Assembly: GCA_029891345.1 (NCBI GenBank) | Contig: CM056995.1 | Location: forward strand, 80,601,895 to 80,665,894 | Length of the DNA stretch: 64,000 nt | DNA from: Dryococelus australis | Taxonomy: Eukaryota; Arthropoda; Insecta; Phasmatodea; Phasmatidae | Reading direction: 5' to 3' | Shown: positions 33,611 through 46,872 of the stretch, one piece after another | Layout of the letters: each line of letters begins with the position of its first letter | Position numbering within the stretch: position 1 is the stretch's first letter | Notes under the pieces: generated by a model | What the model was told of the DNA's origin: nothing | Database searches by the model: none | What the model saw: only the letters and a program-made list of their open reading frames with translations | Program-made: the position numbers and the translations under genes

Positions 33611-33939
33611 AGAACCACACACACTTAAAACGAACATATAACTATAGTCGTGTCAAAACCAATGTTCTTTAAATATCCTATGTATGAAGTGTTGTGAGAG
33701 TAATGAGCAAATTTATGGCCACTCAAGTCAACTGGGTCTCAGCGTGGCAACGAGTCGGCGTCAGAATTCAGACTGCCGAGAGCGCCCGTGTTCCGGGCCA
33801 ATCAGGCGATGGAATGGCGTGCTTCAATGCTTTGCTCTGAGACCTATATGTTTTAAAAATGAATTTTATTATTGGTCAAGTTAAAAAGTAGCGAATGAAA
33901 TTACTTAATGTCCCTTGCCAATTCAGATTAATGTGAAGC

Positions 33940-34175
33940 ATAGGCTGTTCACGGTAAAGTGAGCCCTTATAAATTTTTCCTTTCATCCAATTTCCATTTT
34001 CCTGCTGCTTTTAATATAAACGTTGCAATGTGACCAATAAACACGGTATATATATTTCACCACCATCAAAATTTAATTCCTGAGGCTGCATTAAGATATA
34101 TATATATATATATTAGCTGTTAATGCCAGTTGGAAGGGCCTTAAAAAGTGGTCACTTTATCGTGAACAGCCTATA
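33940..34175. mobile_element. MITE subfamily A, well preserved
   Basis: Both ends are intact: TAGGCTGTTCACGGTAAAGTG and CACTTTATCGTGAACAGCCTA. Internal marks include TTTAATATAAACGTTGCAAT and CCTGAGGCTGCATTAAGATA, with a short TA array near 34,100. Flanking TA on both sides. Best reference copy of subfamily A in the window. Confidence 0.9.
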
Positions 34176-34309
34176 GTGACGAGAGGTGTGGAAATGGTTT
34201 CGAAACAAATAGGAATGCTCTCAAGGGTTTTCGTTTTATGCACATGAAAGCACGAGTTTGCACATTAAAAACGCATTTACTTTCCTAAAAATTCCCTGGT
34301 TTCCACTAG

Positions 34310-34438
34310 GCTAATGCATGAATAATGTGAAATGGTCCACAGCAATGTTAATCTTTCCTATATCGGAAGTATGCAAATGAAAGGGAAAGTATTCTAATCA
34401 CGGCTTTCAAAAGCGTTCAATTAACCGTGAACTACCTA
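34310..34438. mobile_element. MITE subfamily B, truncated
   Basis: Only the terminal 130 bp remains: CTAATGCATGAATAATGTG, then CAGCAATGTTAATCTTTCC, ending CGGCTTTCAAAAGCGTTC and a worn terminal repeat (ACCGTGAACTACC). Confidence 0.6.
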
Positions 34439-34439
34439 C

Positions 34440-36579
34440 CTTTAACTTATAGGCTAAGAAATAAACTCCGTATTCTATTTCATCCCGCTAATGCATTCCA
34501 AATATAATTCTTGCATGTTGGCAAACGCGTATTTATTATAATTCTCATGAGCTGCTTCACGCTGGCATCGCGGATGAAAATCCACACCTGTTCCCGCCTG
34601 ACACATGAAGGACAACCGCTTCCTACGTAATTTCTACGGGCTGGCGGAATTCACCTGGAGCTAACTCTTGAATTAAACTCGTAGTTTTCATTACAGCATC
34701 GATGAGCCAAAGCAAATCTAAAAAAAAGGTGTGTATACCTGTAGCCATTGTTTCAATTACATCCAAGGTAACTTTAATGCCAACTGTAGAAGCGTACCTG
34801 GGGACAAACTTAACTATTCAGCAGGACCTACTAAAATGGATTCCCGCTGCTGTCTTGATACGTAATAAGCAGTGGCAATAAACTTTATTTATTCCAAGTT
34901 GGCAACAGAGATAAACATTGTCAGTGGCAAAGTTAAAACCACCGGCTAGCTAGTCTTCATATATGACTACGGTAGGAAATAGTTCCGACGGTATTTGATA
35001 ATTTGTTAGGTCGTATCAATTTTAATTATTTACTGCGTCCTTTAATGTTATAAAATATTTAAGTCCTTTGTGTGCATGCAAGAGCCTATGTGCTTGTAGC
35101 TTTGAAATATTTTTATTCGTTGCTTTGCTTCAGGGTACAAACGCAACAAGTAACCAACGTTGTGCAAGATGGCGGTCACGGCGGGTAGGGCTGAAGTTTC
35201 ACCACGTGACCAAAAACACAAAGCAGGAAAGCCTTTGCAAATCACACAGAAAATAGTGACGATGTTGCATGATAAAATGTCAATAATTCGCTCCATTGAA
35301 ATTAAGGAACTAAAGTAAAATTATCAGGCCTATGTGATGTGAAAGCGAAGGAAGGCGTGATTTTGACAGCCCTGACATATATTGGTGGCTAACCAACACA
35401 ACCAGTAAAGCTCAGAGTATTTGGGGATTCTTTCTACAGGTAGGTAGTTTGACTTCACCCTCTTATTGTTTTGTTCCAGCAATATGATAGGATCGCAGTA
35501 TTTAACACAGTCTGTGAAACTGTTAGCCAGCAACAAGCAGAAACAAAAAGTTCGCGCTGAGCCACCACTCAATAGACGATGTTGGCTCGAATACATAACC
35601 TGCTAACAAATCAATTCGCGAAATACCAGGGGCTCCACCAGAAGGGCTGCATTCCAAACGCGCGGACAGGCGGAGTAATACAAGCTGTCCCCTTGGAAAT
35701 GCTTAGTACAGAAAGATTAACTATACCGCTACTTAAATTCATATCACAATGGATGCTGGTTGTGACGGATTTTCACAGTGAAGCTGGATAATACAGATTC
35801 ACTAAAGGAACAGCTTACACATTACTAAAATCAAGACAATTAATGAATGAATATCATATAATGTGCTACTGACGATACAGCACGGGCGGCCTACATTTCA
35901 GAGAGAACTGATTGGTCAGCATTTCGAAATAAACAGATCAAGCCTAGAAGAACTTCACAAGGAAGTATACATTTCCGAGGTCCAATTATACTTTTTGCAG
36001 CGCTGTGAAATAATAGCTTGGCAGAAATGACAGTAAAGGAGAATTACTTTTCAACAAAAAAAAAAAAAAACTAAACGAATTACAGGAGTTTAAATTTACA
36101 TTTTTTTTTTTTTCTAAAAAATAAATCTCAAAATGGGACATAATTAATACTTTATGCTATATCCCAAAATAATCGCTCATATTACCAAAATATCATTACA
36201 GTTTATTAAAATATTTCTTGTAAATTTGTTATGCGGCTCGTCCGATTTCGCTTTTAGCTTTCGATATAAAACGTACAGTAAAATTGGCAAGAAGCGTACC
36301 ACAGGCGAACCAAGAGTCGGAAAAAAAAAAATTAGAAAAAAAAAAAACATGCTAACCTTGTAACTTCAACATACACTTGAGTTGAAACATAACTTTTTGA
36401 AATTTTCACGAATCAATGTTTCTAGTTAAAACTTTTATATTTGTGCTTTTAAAAAACGTTAAGAATGACACTTTTTTTTCAAATGATGTATAATTACTAA
36501 GTCACCATCGATATGTCGTGTCACGAGACCATAAAATATCTTTAAATTCTACCAAAAAAAGTATTTTAAACTGTCTTGG
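34440..36579. other. No gene seen
   Basis: AT-rich with poly(A) and poly(T) runs around 36,055-36,120 and 36,320-36,350. Overlapping frames of 60-88 codons between 35,048 and 35,791 show no domain. Confidence 0.5.
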
Positions 36580-36801
36580 CGCCTAGTTGACAGCTTGGGT
36601 TATTAAAGTAGCCAGTGATTTTCCAATGAGGAACGGAGAAGGAAGCCGTTGTCTTAGATATGAGGCCACCCAGCACTCGTCTGATCCTTTTCGGAAACCC
36701 ACGGGAAATAAAACGAAACCAGAATGGCCTGACCGGGATTAGAGCACTAGTCCATCCGAATGCGAGACCAGAGTGATAGCAACTGCGCCACCACCTCACT
36801 C
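36580..36801 (-). mobile_element. tRNA-derived SINE, second family
   Basis: On the minus strand the head reads GGTGGTGGCGCAGTTGCTAT (A box), then CTGGTCTCGCATTCGGATGG in the anticodon-arm position, and GTGCTCTAATCCCGG as a worn B box. It is followed by the body GGCCATTCTGGTTTCG and CCCGTGGGTTTCC. That post-tRNA region is of a type seen in many insect SINEs. It differs in sequence from the SINE at 8,933. No clear target duplication. Confidence 0.7.
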
Positions 36802-37353
36802 GGTTAAAGGTTGAAAATGACGTTTTTACATCTAGGTCAGCTGAAGTGAGCTTCTGAAACGTTTAACCTAGTAGGCACTTTGAAGGGGGATTAACATGAA
36901 ATTTTACGTACTGAATAGTTTTGTTTTTCAGTAGCGCTACTTTCGGGAAACCGTCGTTTTAATTCAAGTCAACTGTACTGGAAGTGGCTTTCCAAAATCA
37001 ATCTCTACCCGCATTTCAGAATAATTTTGGTTTACTTTCTTGTTATTTACCTTTGTCAATACCTATCCGTATTAAAAAAAAGTATGCTAACCGGTAGTAA
37101 CTGGCGTTCCGCTGTTGGCCAAAATGTTACGCTCTGAAACAATACAATAAAATAAAACATCGTGTACATAGTCAAGACAATGCTGACAAAAAATACGTGT
37201 ACCTCGCAAATGCAGTTCGAAGTTATAAGGAGTGGCGTGTCTATAGAGTATAGAATGGATGGTGTCCTCGGTGCAGTCCAATGTTGTCACCCATAAACAA
37301 AAAAATATATACACCCATTACTCTCTTGAAATACCTCGTATACTGTTAAAGAA

Positions 37354-37645
37354 AAACATATAAGTACACATGGCCTTTTAGACATGATTAAACACAAGAG
37401 GTGTACGTGGGCTCAACATGATGCTATACTATTGTCCTCCTGAACGACAACTGGAGTGTATTTACTACCACCCCGTTCTCGCGATGGTATGTGTAAACAT
37501 ATAAGTACACATGGCCTTTTAGACATGATTAAACACAAGAAGAGGTGTACGTGGGCTCAACATGATGCTATACTATTGTCCTCCTGAACGACAACTGGAG
37601 TGTATTTACTACCACCCCGTTCTCGCGATGGTATGGGTATGTGTA
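37354..37645. repeat. 141-bp tandem duplication
   Basis: 37,354-37,494 is repeated from 37,495 to about 37,640 with a 3-base and a 6-base insertion as the only obvious differences. The unit starts AAACATATAAGTACACATGG. The near identity indicates a recent duplication. No coding frame is shared by both copies. Confidence 0.95.
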
Positions 37646-37743
37646 AACACTCCTGGAATCGCTGCTAAGTCCGGTACACATTCACTTTTACCTGTCGGGA
37701 ACCAACATATGACTATCACTAGCTGGGTTAACGATAATCTGGT

Positions 37744-37981
37744 ACAGGCTGTTCACGGTAAAGTGAGCACTTCTTAAAGACCGTGCTTAAAAGTTCCTTT
37801 CGACTAATTTGCATCCTTTATCCGATTCTTAATACAAAAATTGTCACGTGACTAATAAACACAGTATATACACTTCATATTTCTCAAACGTTAGCGTCCG
37901 AGGCCACAATAAAATATAATTTTTCGTAATTATGCCTGCTGGGAGAGCCTTAAAAGTGCCATTATATCATAAATAGGCTAC
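37744..37981. mobile_element. MITE subfamily A copy
   Basis: It starts ACAGGCTGTTCACGGTAAAG and ends AGCCTTAAAAGTGCCATTAT then AAATAGGCTA. The body matches the reference copy at 33,940, with many point changes and a worn right end. Confidence 0.8.
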
Positions 37982-38338
37982 AAGCAGATGATCACTATAC
38001 TTCGTGCCACTTTCCCCTCGCTTATTGTTTCCATGACGTAAATCGGCACCCGATAGAATTAGCATCACGCCCGTAGACTCGTACATAAACTGCGGACACA
38101 GCTCCCAATGTTCTTTAGTCTACTGTTTTGATGTTCTCTACGCCGTGCTAATCGGAAAGTTTTCTGGACAACAATCAATGGATGCCTATAAAGGTGTATA
38201 GATGCACAATTATACTTGACGCAGTTGTTGGCATATGGTTTTCACGGATGTGTTTGTCCCTGTGGCTGCTCTCAACGCCCTAATAATGCCGTAGCTGTGA
38301 TTCGACTGCGTCGCCTGGCAGTCAGGTCCATAAACCAT

Positions 38339-38909
38339 CACTGTACAAAATAATGAGAAAATGACCTGACAAGTAAGGTAACATTCGCAAACTTGTGGGG
38401 GAAACCTAGTTTTCCTTACGTGTGAGGTAAAATTACCGCACTGTGAAATAAAATGCACGTATGAGGTAGTGAGAAATCCCAGAAATGAATGGGAAAGTTA
38501 CCTTATGAAGCGTGAATCTCCTCGTCCATTTGTAACTCTTTGATAATTGCATTTTATATATTTTTTTACCTTAAAACTCCCACCCACCAGCAAGTGTCGA
38601 TGATTTTAGTGTTGAGGTTTCTGTTACTATGTGTCAGAAGATATACATACGGTACTAAAAAAAATTAACAGTACTAATAATCCGGGATTTTTTAAATATA
38701 ATGTTATTATACAATTTAGTCAATTTTTCTTTAATTGTATGGGATTTTTCCCCCACTTTTGTCAGGTACTTTTCCGTACGATTAGTGAATAGTACTATAC
38801 TTGTTCTGTAAATTTACTCTACATTTAAGAGGTAATTTTACCTTACATGTAGAGGTAATTAGCTTCCCTTACACGTAAGGGAATTTCACCTCAAATTTTT
38901 TTTACAGTG
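38339..38909. repeat. Complex inverted-repeat region, CACTGTA...TACAGTG
   Basis: The ends read CACTGTACAAAATAATG and TTTTTTACAGTG, with AT on both sides. Several copies of GGTAATTTTACC and CCTTACGTGTGAGG-like phrases occur in both orientations (38,375-38,440 and 38,830-38,895). It looks like a foldback MITE that has rearranged. No coding content. Confidence 0.5.
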
Positions 38910-39917
38910 ATCTTCTCGTGGACAACCCTTTTGAAGGATCAACTAACATTTATATCCTGTAAAAGGCAATCACACACATCCATGCAAGCAGACCTTGGGA
39001 AACCGCACACCGTGTACTGAGTTTGGCTTGCCACCAGTCGCCCGATGATTCTTCATTATATCGTATTCCAAATTCAATGCTTTATTCAAAGGTATACTGT
39101 AGTATGTCATGTGCTGTAAATCTTAAGAACAAGTGTTGAATATTCCCAACAATTAGTATGTTTTTGTAGAGGTATTATGCAGTAAGTCCCATGCTATACC
39201 GTTTACCTCAAATGACCTATTAATAATTTCTTGTGGTATAGTACAGTAACTCCATGTCTCCATGGAGTTATAGCTGTATACCTCATGCTTTTGTTCCTAC
39301 CTCCATGGATTGTAACGTGAATGCACCCAATCTGTGGCGTTCTATGCTGCTGTTTGTTTAGTTTCAACTTGTAGTGTTTGTAATTCGTTGGTTTTCAGAT
39401 TACAATAGTTATTTTAATCCTAAATGATGCATTCGAGGAGTAAGATTGTTGTTCAGCTTGCATTATACACACGAGGAAACTTTAGTAATAAACCAGACGG
39501 TAAGTTAATATAAATAATATTATAACCTCTCTAGTTACCGTACTCGTAGTTTATTTCACGTTACAGAACTAACAGTTTTACTGAATAACCTACTGTTACC
39601 TTATCTAGCACGAACTGTTAAAGCATATCAGAATTGCATTGGTTTAGTAAAAAGTAAATAAATATAGGATTTACTATTAAATAATGTTTTATTTATAAAA
39701 ATACAACACTGTAATGTAGGGTTACAGTGCATCCATTTCAGACATTATGCTAAGTAATACTAATTATAATTATATGTACCAAATACCGACAATTGTGAAA
39801 GTTCATTTGCTGTTTACATGGGTAATAATGCATTGTATAAAGCTTTAAAAACATTTTGTAATTGCGTAATTGTAATAATTTATCTGTATCTACTAAAATA
39901 GCATTCTCAGGACGTTT

Positions 39918-42243
39918 AAGGGGATCTCAAAGGCGCAACACAAGAAAATACGCCAAGCTGTGGGTGCACCAATGCTGCCACTGTGGGTGAACTTGTACGC
40001 ACAAGTAATGCAGCACTCGCTAGTGGAGATCTTATTAAAGGACTAGTGAATGGTGATACATCACATCATTCGTCATTAGAGCATTGTAAGCTTAAGAATT
40101 TCACGAACAACACGGGTAATTGTGTTTTGTATATTAATTAAAGACTATCAGAGGCTTGTGCCACATCATCATTTACACAGTCTACACCAGTACCCTATTG
40201 CGACAGTGCCATTTCTGGGCCACTTTCAGGTAGTAATATTTACATACATACATAACGTAATTAAAGAATATAAAGATATTAGTGAGGACGATGATTTTGA
40301 TGGAGATGATAGAGATAGAGATCTAGACTTTGTGCCTGAGAATATGCCTACAATTGACGTGGAACCCAGTGTGGTGCAAAAATCCCAAAAAACAAATAGA
40401 GAACGGATAATAGATGAATACGTGGACAAAGAAAGTGATATCCCTCAAGATGTATTAAAAGATGGAAACGTAGTCTTCGTAAAACAAATGCCATTTCTAG
40501 GAAAGAGTGTGTGTCAAAAAAAAGGAAGCAAGTTACAGCAAAACGAATGAAGTCACCATGTATAAGGTGCAGAATGATATGCACAGAGAATATCTCAGAA
40601 GATCGTTTAAGGATATTTAACAATACTGAAATGAAGAAATTTTTGGTTTCGAGAGTTAATGAGAAAGCTGTTAAAAGAAAACGACCAGTAGATGGTAGAG
40701 AATCCCGAAACAAAACTCTTGGGTATAGTTTTGAAATCCACAACATGTCTGTCACGGTTTGTAACAAATTTTCTTGGCTACTCTGGCAATATCTGATACA
40801 ACAGTTACAACAGCATTAAAGGAAAAAGGAAGCAGTGTTCAATTTGATAACAGAGGAAGACAAACACCGCCAAATAAGCTGAAGGCAATGAAGCAATGTT
40901 CAATTTGATAACAGAGGAAGACAAACACCACCAAATAAGCTGAAGGCAACTGTTCGTAATAGAATAACAGATCATATAGCAAAGTTCCCAACTTACTTCA
41001 GTCACTACACACGTGAACGTTCACGGCGCAAATATTTGGGAAGTCATTTATCTATTGAAAGAATGCATCGTCTGTATGCGCAAGAATGCAAAAATATTCC
41101 TGAAAATGACAGGCAAAAGTTGGTTGTAAAAAGATATTTTTAATACTGAATTCAACCTAACATTCCATCAACCTGATGTTGATACCTGAAATGATTGTGA
41201 CAGATATCATCTCCTCATCAAAGAAGCCACATCTGAAGAAGACATTGCTAAAGTAAAGGAAAGACAAAAATGTAATTTAACTGAAGCAAGTTTGCGGTAC
41301 GACATAAAGAGAAACAGACAAAGAAATAGTAAAGAATGATTGCAAGAAAAAAGTTTTGGCTGGGGATCTACAGAAATGCCTTGCTACACCACTTTGAGAT
41401 TATTTTTATTTAAGAAAACCTTGTACTCTGAATTACACAATATATGATTCATCCACTAAGAAAGGTGCATGTTTAATGTGGGACGAAGCTAAAGGTGGCA
41501 GAGGAGGAAATGAGATGGCTTCAGGAATGTTGAAATGGACGATGCAAGAACTTCCAAACTCAGATATTGAAGAGATAACCGTGTGGTCAGATAACTGTGC
41601 CGGACAAAACTCTAATGTTATGATGATCGCTTGTTACCTTTGGCTCTTGCACACTTTTAAGTCACTGAAGGTAATAAATCATAAGTATCTCTTGAAATGC
41701 CTCACTCACATGGAAGTCGATACCATACACGCCATAATCGAGCGAGCAAAGAAAAAACAGCCATACATGTATATTGTGACACCTTGAGATTGGCAACAGA
41801 TGGTCGGGAACTGTGGGGAAAGAGTTAACGTAGAGGCTCTCAGTATGGAAGTTCATGATATCCTGAACTTTCACAATCTGTTCGTTGGCCCTTCTGCTCC
41901 CTTTATTTCCAGAAGCAAAGGAACTGATGGCAAGCAAGTACTGATATCTACAATGACCTACATTCAGCTGAGGACAGAAAGTTTTGGTACACTGTTTTAC
42001 AAAACCTCATTCCAGCAAGAAAAGTTTCAGGAAGTTGACCTTAGGCGACAGCCTCGACGTAGCTTGGGGATGCCCCACATTGTGCAGCCAGTGCAGGATT
42101 CACTGAAAGAAATAAGTTCTCTGAAATATAAAGATCTAATGAAGCTGCTCCAGTGGATTCCACAACAGTTTCATGATTACTACATAAACTTACAACAGTC
42201 TGCCTCTGTCGGTGACTTTCCAGATATCACTGAAACTGCTTAG
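39918..42243 (+). pseudogene. DUF7869-like transposon protein, multiply broken
   Basis: Plus-strand pieces read in family order. They are a Ser/Thr-rich N-terminal frame (about 39,918-40,130); an acidic frame (40,230-40,550) with DDDFDGDDRDRDLDFVPENM; a basic Cys-containing frame with SPCIRCRMICTENIS; a piece around 40,770 (FLATLAISDTTVTTALKEKG); RKYLGSHLSIERMHRLYAQE; FNLTFHQPDVDT followed by a stop where a Cys is expected; and the catalytic-like domain at 41,476-42,243. The last contains VWSDNCAGQNSN, LTHMEVDTIHAIIERAKK and LMKLLQWIPQQFHDYY, with one TGA at 41,785-41,787. The SDNCAGQN block is the hallmark I associate with DUF7869-type proteins. A 61-bp internal tandem duplication (40,828-40,948) and several shifts kill it. 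I could not define terminal repeats. Confidence 0.7.
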
Positions 42244-42601
42244 GCAATCTCTTTATAATAGTACTAATTTTGTAGGAAATGTATGTTTAAAAAGAGAATG
42301 AGAGTAGTCAATGTGATTTAGAAGCTAAACGTTGTATGTCTCTTAATTGTTATTCCTACAAAACATTGTATTTTGACCAACATAATATGTTTACGATAGC
42401 TATTTAATTAGGAATTTAGTGCTTATACAGCTTAATTAATGTTACTGTTTTACGACACAAGCAAATATTATTGTGTTATTTTGAACTTGTGTGAACTTAA
42501 TATTCTGTTACCTTGTCTAAATACTATACATACACCTATGTGGTTAGGGGTTAACTGCCATAACTCCATTCTCCGTTTAAAAAATGTATATTCTTAAAAA
42601 T

Positions 42602-42764
42602 GCTTTAAACACGTAACCAATGTTTGCACGTGACGTAACGTGGTAGATGTGGAGTATGAAGTGGGGCAGTCCAGTTTCAGGAAAACCTGGGGTGGTGTGC
42701 AGTTGTTAACTCTTAGTCAGATGTAAGTTACGTTACGTGCAAACATTGATTCCGTGTTTAAAGC
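42602..42764. mobile_element. 163-bp MITE, 38-bp inverted repeats
   Basis: Left arm GCTTTAAACACG...AATGTTTGCACG, right arm the near-exact complement ending CGTGTTTAAAGC. The centre (about 85 bp) is unique. The embedded TTTAAA at both ends could include a TTAA-type target site. Confidence 0.8.
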
Positions 42765-45700
42765 TTGCTACTGTCAAGCTAAAGGAAATTCCTTCCTGGG
42801 ACGGTCCCATCGCTCCGTTCTTGCCCTTCAGCTCTACACAGTATGTGCCTTCCAAGTGGTTTATAATGCCTAATTGCGGTCTAACAGTAGACGCCACTTG
42901 CACAAACAGCTCCGAAACATAACATTGTACAGCTTTAATGCCGGTACGAATAGTGCAGTCAGCCTTTGCACTGCGCCACCATAAATCCTTAAATTTTTGC
43001 ACGTGAGTGTACATACAAAAACATATTCAAAGTCAGTAAATGTTTTATTCCCCAATGAAGGGTCTTCAGAGGAACAACAGAAGCAAACGTTTGATGTGTG
43101 TCAAAACTTCTCAAGTACACTTTTTCTTGAGAAGGCTGTTTTGATAGCATGTTTCCCAAATAATTTCAAAGTACGCTAATCTACACCAAGGAACCCAGAA
43201 CTTACACGGTCACCATTGAACACGTTTATGTTTAACGTGTCTTATGGTGAACGATATTGGAGCACTTGTATGCGAGTTATAAGGCGATTCCAAATATCAC
43301 CCCCCCCCCCCCCCAGCATTTACAGGCGAATGTGAGAAGTATCTGCTTATGAAGAATAATGGTTTGAGAACCTTTCGTGACATCCCAGAACTTAAAATGA
43401 GGTGCACAGAAGCGAGAACAGTCATCCCACGATATGTAATCTAATTTTTTTTTTTAATCAACCCAATTCCCTAGTGATCTTTTCCTGAACGGTCGTGAAT
43501 TTAAGAGGCGTGACCGCAAAGGCTGGATGATCCGAGACCCGCCCGTAGCACGACTCGTATGTAAAAGTTACGAGAACACAAGCGGTTCCGAACATTGCCA
43601 TTCAGTGCACATCCTTGGAGCGCAAAACTTAAATTACGTTACCATGTAAGACTCTACTATCAGTCACACCTACCCTTTCCCCACACTTCAGTTTTTGTTG
43701 AATATTCTTCCCCAGTTTCCGCGTTACAGGTATCTGACGTCCTTGAATTTGAGAAAGAGCTGCATTTAAAGTATCGTTGCACTGAATCGTAAGTTGGTTC
43801 CGCCAAGACAAGTAATTTGTGTTCCTTCAGTTTCTATTGAATAGTCTTCCAAGTTCCCGTGTTGGCTTGAATTTAAGTACAGGTTGTATTTTAAATACCG
43901 GCGTAAAAAGAACAACCATCAACTATTCGTAGTCTCCTTTTGTGTACGTCTCTCGATAATGAATCGGATGTTGGGCAAAGCCATTTGCGTCTCCTCCGAA
44001 GTTATTGTGTAACAGTACACCGCCGAAACGTTCCCGGTAGGAAATGAAGCGGGAAGTTACAGGTAGTAAGTGGGGGGGGGGGGAAGGTGGGGGCAGGCGA
44101 GACACAGTGGGCATTGAACCTAGACCGGACCAGCCGCGCTCGGGGCGTGATCGTTGTGAGTCAAGGCCGCGTAACAACAGCTGGAGTCACGGCGGATGTT
44201 CCAGCAGGGCTGCGAGTTGCAGCCTTCCAGCCGCTTGTTATCTTCAGACCTGTAATGGCCCGTAATTTCAGCCGGGTGACGATAGCGCCGTGACGTCGCG
44301 AGGCGAGGCTTTTTCCGTGAGGCATGCGTGCTGCGTCTAATCCCCTGCTCCGTTGACTTGGGGGAAAATGAGACGTGGGAGATAAGTGATTCTTACTAAT
44401 CACTGATAAGATAACTAGTGTATCCGGTGAACATGACGTAAACGATTTGAAATGCGCTGCAGAGGTTTGGTAGAAAACACGTGTTGGATATTTTGTGGTG
44501 TTGTCAAAAACACCATTTTCAAATTCTCATTGCAACTCCAAAGGTTTATTTTTTTTTTGGACGTGAAAATGGCTAAAATGCGAGTTTTCAGAATAAGATT
44601 CAACTGTTAAATTTCCTATCAATTCAGAGTTGTCTTAAAACACGCATCAATCATAAATTTGCCTTTACTAGCGCCGACGGAAAGACTGGACGCTTCGCAC
44701 TTAGGGGCGATACGTCAGGTGGTGAGTGAGGTACGGTAGGCCTTAGAGCTCTCGCTTTTCGAGGCCTACAGCTACGGGCAGACAGAAACCCCTTCATGCC
44801 GTCTGAGATTACACGACAAAAAACATTCTCTGGCTTAATTTCCTGAGACGTAGGCAGGAGCCTGGCACCACACTCGCAGTTGAAGCAAGTTAGATTTCTT
44901 GGTTTCTAGGGAAACCAGGAAGGGGAGACAAATGGCCTTTGAAAGATTGAATGGCTAAGAGTAGTACAACCGGTTTCCTGAGTATCGGGCAGGTGTTAAA
45001 CCCGTTTACGTATTCGCATTGGCAACAGTGAGCTAGAAACGCACGTGGCTAGGTAAATAATAGCTATTGCCATACTATTTGCAATTAAGGATAAGGATTC
45101 GACGAACGCAGTGATGGGCAAAAAAATTTCGCCACCCTCGATTTAGTTTAAAATTTCTAAGAGATTTTAAGTTGTGCGGACATCTTTCAAATTTTTCTCT
45201 TTAGATCTTTTAAAATTATAAATTAAATTTGACGGGATGTTTACATGCAGCTACGCCGTAACTATGTTTCTAATACGAATCCTTATCGTTCTCACAGCAA
45301 CGAATTAGCCGGAATAACGTAATACATACAAACGCCACGATGTATTTCATTAATACGCGTGCTACTTAACGTCTTGCCGTAGTCTTATAATTGCATAAAA
45401 ACTCCGTGTGCAAGGCCATCTTCTTGTAGAGCAAACTTGGATAAAATGATACGTCATTTCATCTTGCAAGATGGCTGAAACAAGGTGGGAAAGTCGGTCA
45501 TGTCGGCATTTTTTTTTTTTTCTTCAAACACCAACAAGTTAACTCTCTCTACTCGGAGCAGCGATTCCTTTTATTCGGAATGCTCGTGTTCCAGCTGGCA
45601 GTTTTTCACTGCCTGCTGTTTTCGAAAGAAAAAGTCCAACACGTGTAGTATCACCACAAAACGGTAATTTCACGTACGTCGTCCGCGAACGAGGATTACA

Positions 45701-46757
45701 CAATACACCTGCGCCACAACTAAACACTGGAGCCAAAAAAATTGCCAACGCACCTGCTATTGAACTAACTTAAACAAGCAAAACAACGTTGGTTTTGATC
45801 CGCAAATTATACTTTTAAACATAACACGTGGAAAATTCAAAATGTAACGATTTTTTGTACTGCCAAGCTATTATTTTTAATGGTTTGCGATGGTATAACG
45901 ACCAATGATAATAGCGAAAACAAACGATTTACGAGTAATATCCGAAGCACATTTTGTTTTGGTATTTAGAATTTAAAAAGAATTCTGGTGAAAAGTTTCC
46001 ACAGGTTAATGTAAGTACAGTTAACTGCTAATAACTTAACAAAAACGGGAACAAGCGTGTTTTGATACGTACATCGAAAAAAAAAATCGATAGTATGGCA
46101 TAAGTAATATCAAACATTGTTAAAAACCATTAATGTTTCCTCCACCACAGCAATAGGCCACTTTCCATCAGGCGAGACAAAACGAAAACAAGCGGAAACA
46201 GCTGATTTACGAGTTGCGTCACTTACAAACAACAGAAGATTTCCACGGAGGTTCCGTCACACGAAGATGGTGCTGGTATGCTTGAAAGACTTGACGTCCA
46301 CTAACGCCCACGCCACGCAACTATTTCCGAATGTTTACAAGCCGAGCGTCACAACGACAACACTACCTCGCGCACAGGTACAATCGCAGACTGGCAGATA
46401 CGGAGAGAGACAAAAAAAATAAAGGGGGGGGGGGGGAAGCCCAGGCTACCAGCGCACTCTCTAGCGGTGCGCTCTGACACCACTTTGTACCAGCCGCGCC
46501 GCATGTTCACCTGCTCTCTCCTCGGGCCAGTTTTTTGCGACACTGTCCTGTGTAGAGGACTGACTACACGCTAGGATGCGCGCACAAAGCAACACTTCCA
46601 TGGACGAGCAGCGTACGGGATGAGGCTGTGTGGGATTGGCTTGAAGGAGAAGGGGGGGGGGGGGGGGGGGAGCTGCCAATTTTCTCACATCATATGGCTA
46701 AAAGTTTTTTTTTCAGATGGGACAAATTAAGAAAAATGTATACTTTTTTTTTCTATC
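42765..46757. other. No gene proven, several G/C runs
   Basis: It contains a C15 run (about 43,300-43,314), G12 (44,072-44,083), G13 (about 46,424) and G19 (46,652-46,670). A CpG-rich patch lies around 44,040-44,350. Open frames on both strands (longest 101 codons at 46,117) have no recognisable domain. Confidence 0.45.
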
Positions 46758-46872
46758 TGCGCATGTGGGAATCGTGCCGGACGATGCCGCTGGTACGTGG
46801 ATTTTCTCGAGGGTCTCCCGTTTCCCCCGCCTTGCATTCCGGTGCTGCTCCATACTCACTTCACTTCATGCC
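46758..46872 (+). mobile_element. Truncated SINE (same family as 8,933)
   Basis: GCGCATGTGGGAATCG, then GTCTCCCGTTTCCCCCGCC and CATTCCGGTGCTGCTCCATA match the 3' half of the SINE at 8,933, here on the plus strand. The tail is CATACTCACTTCACTTCATG. The tRNA-like head is missing, as expected for 5' truncation. Confidence 0.75.
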
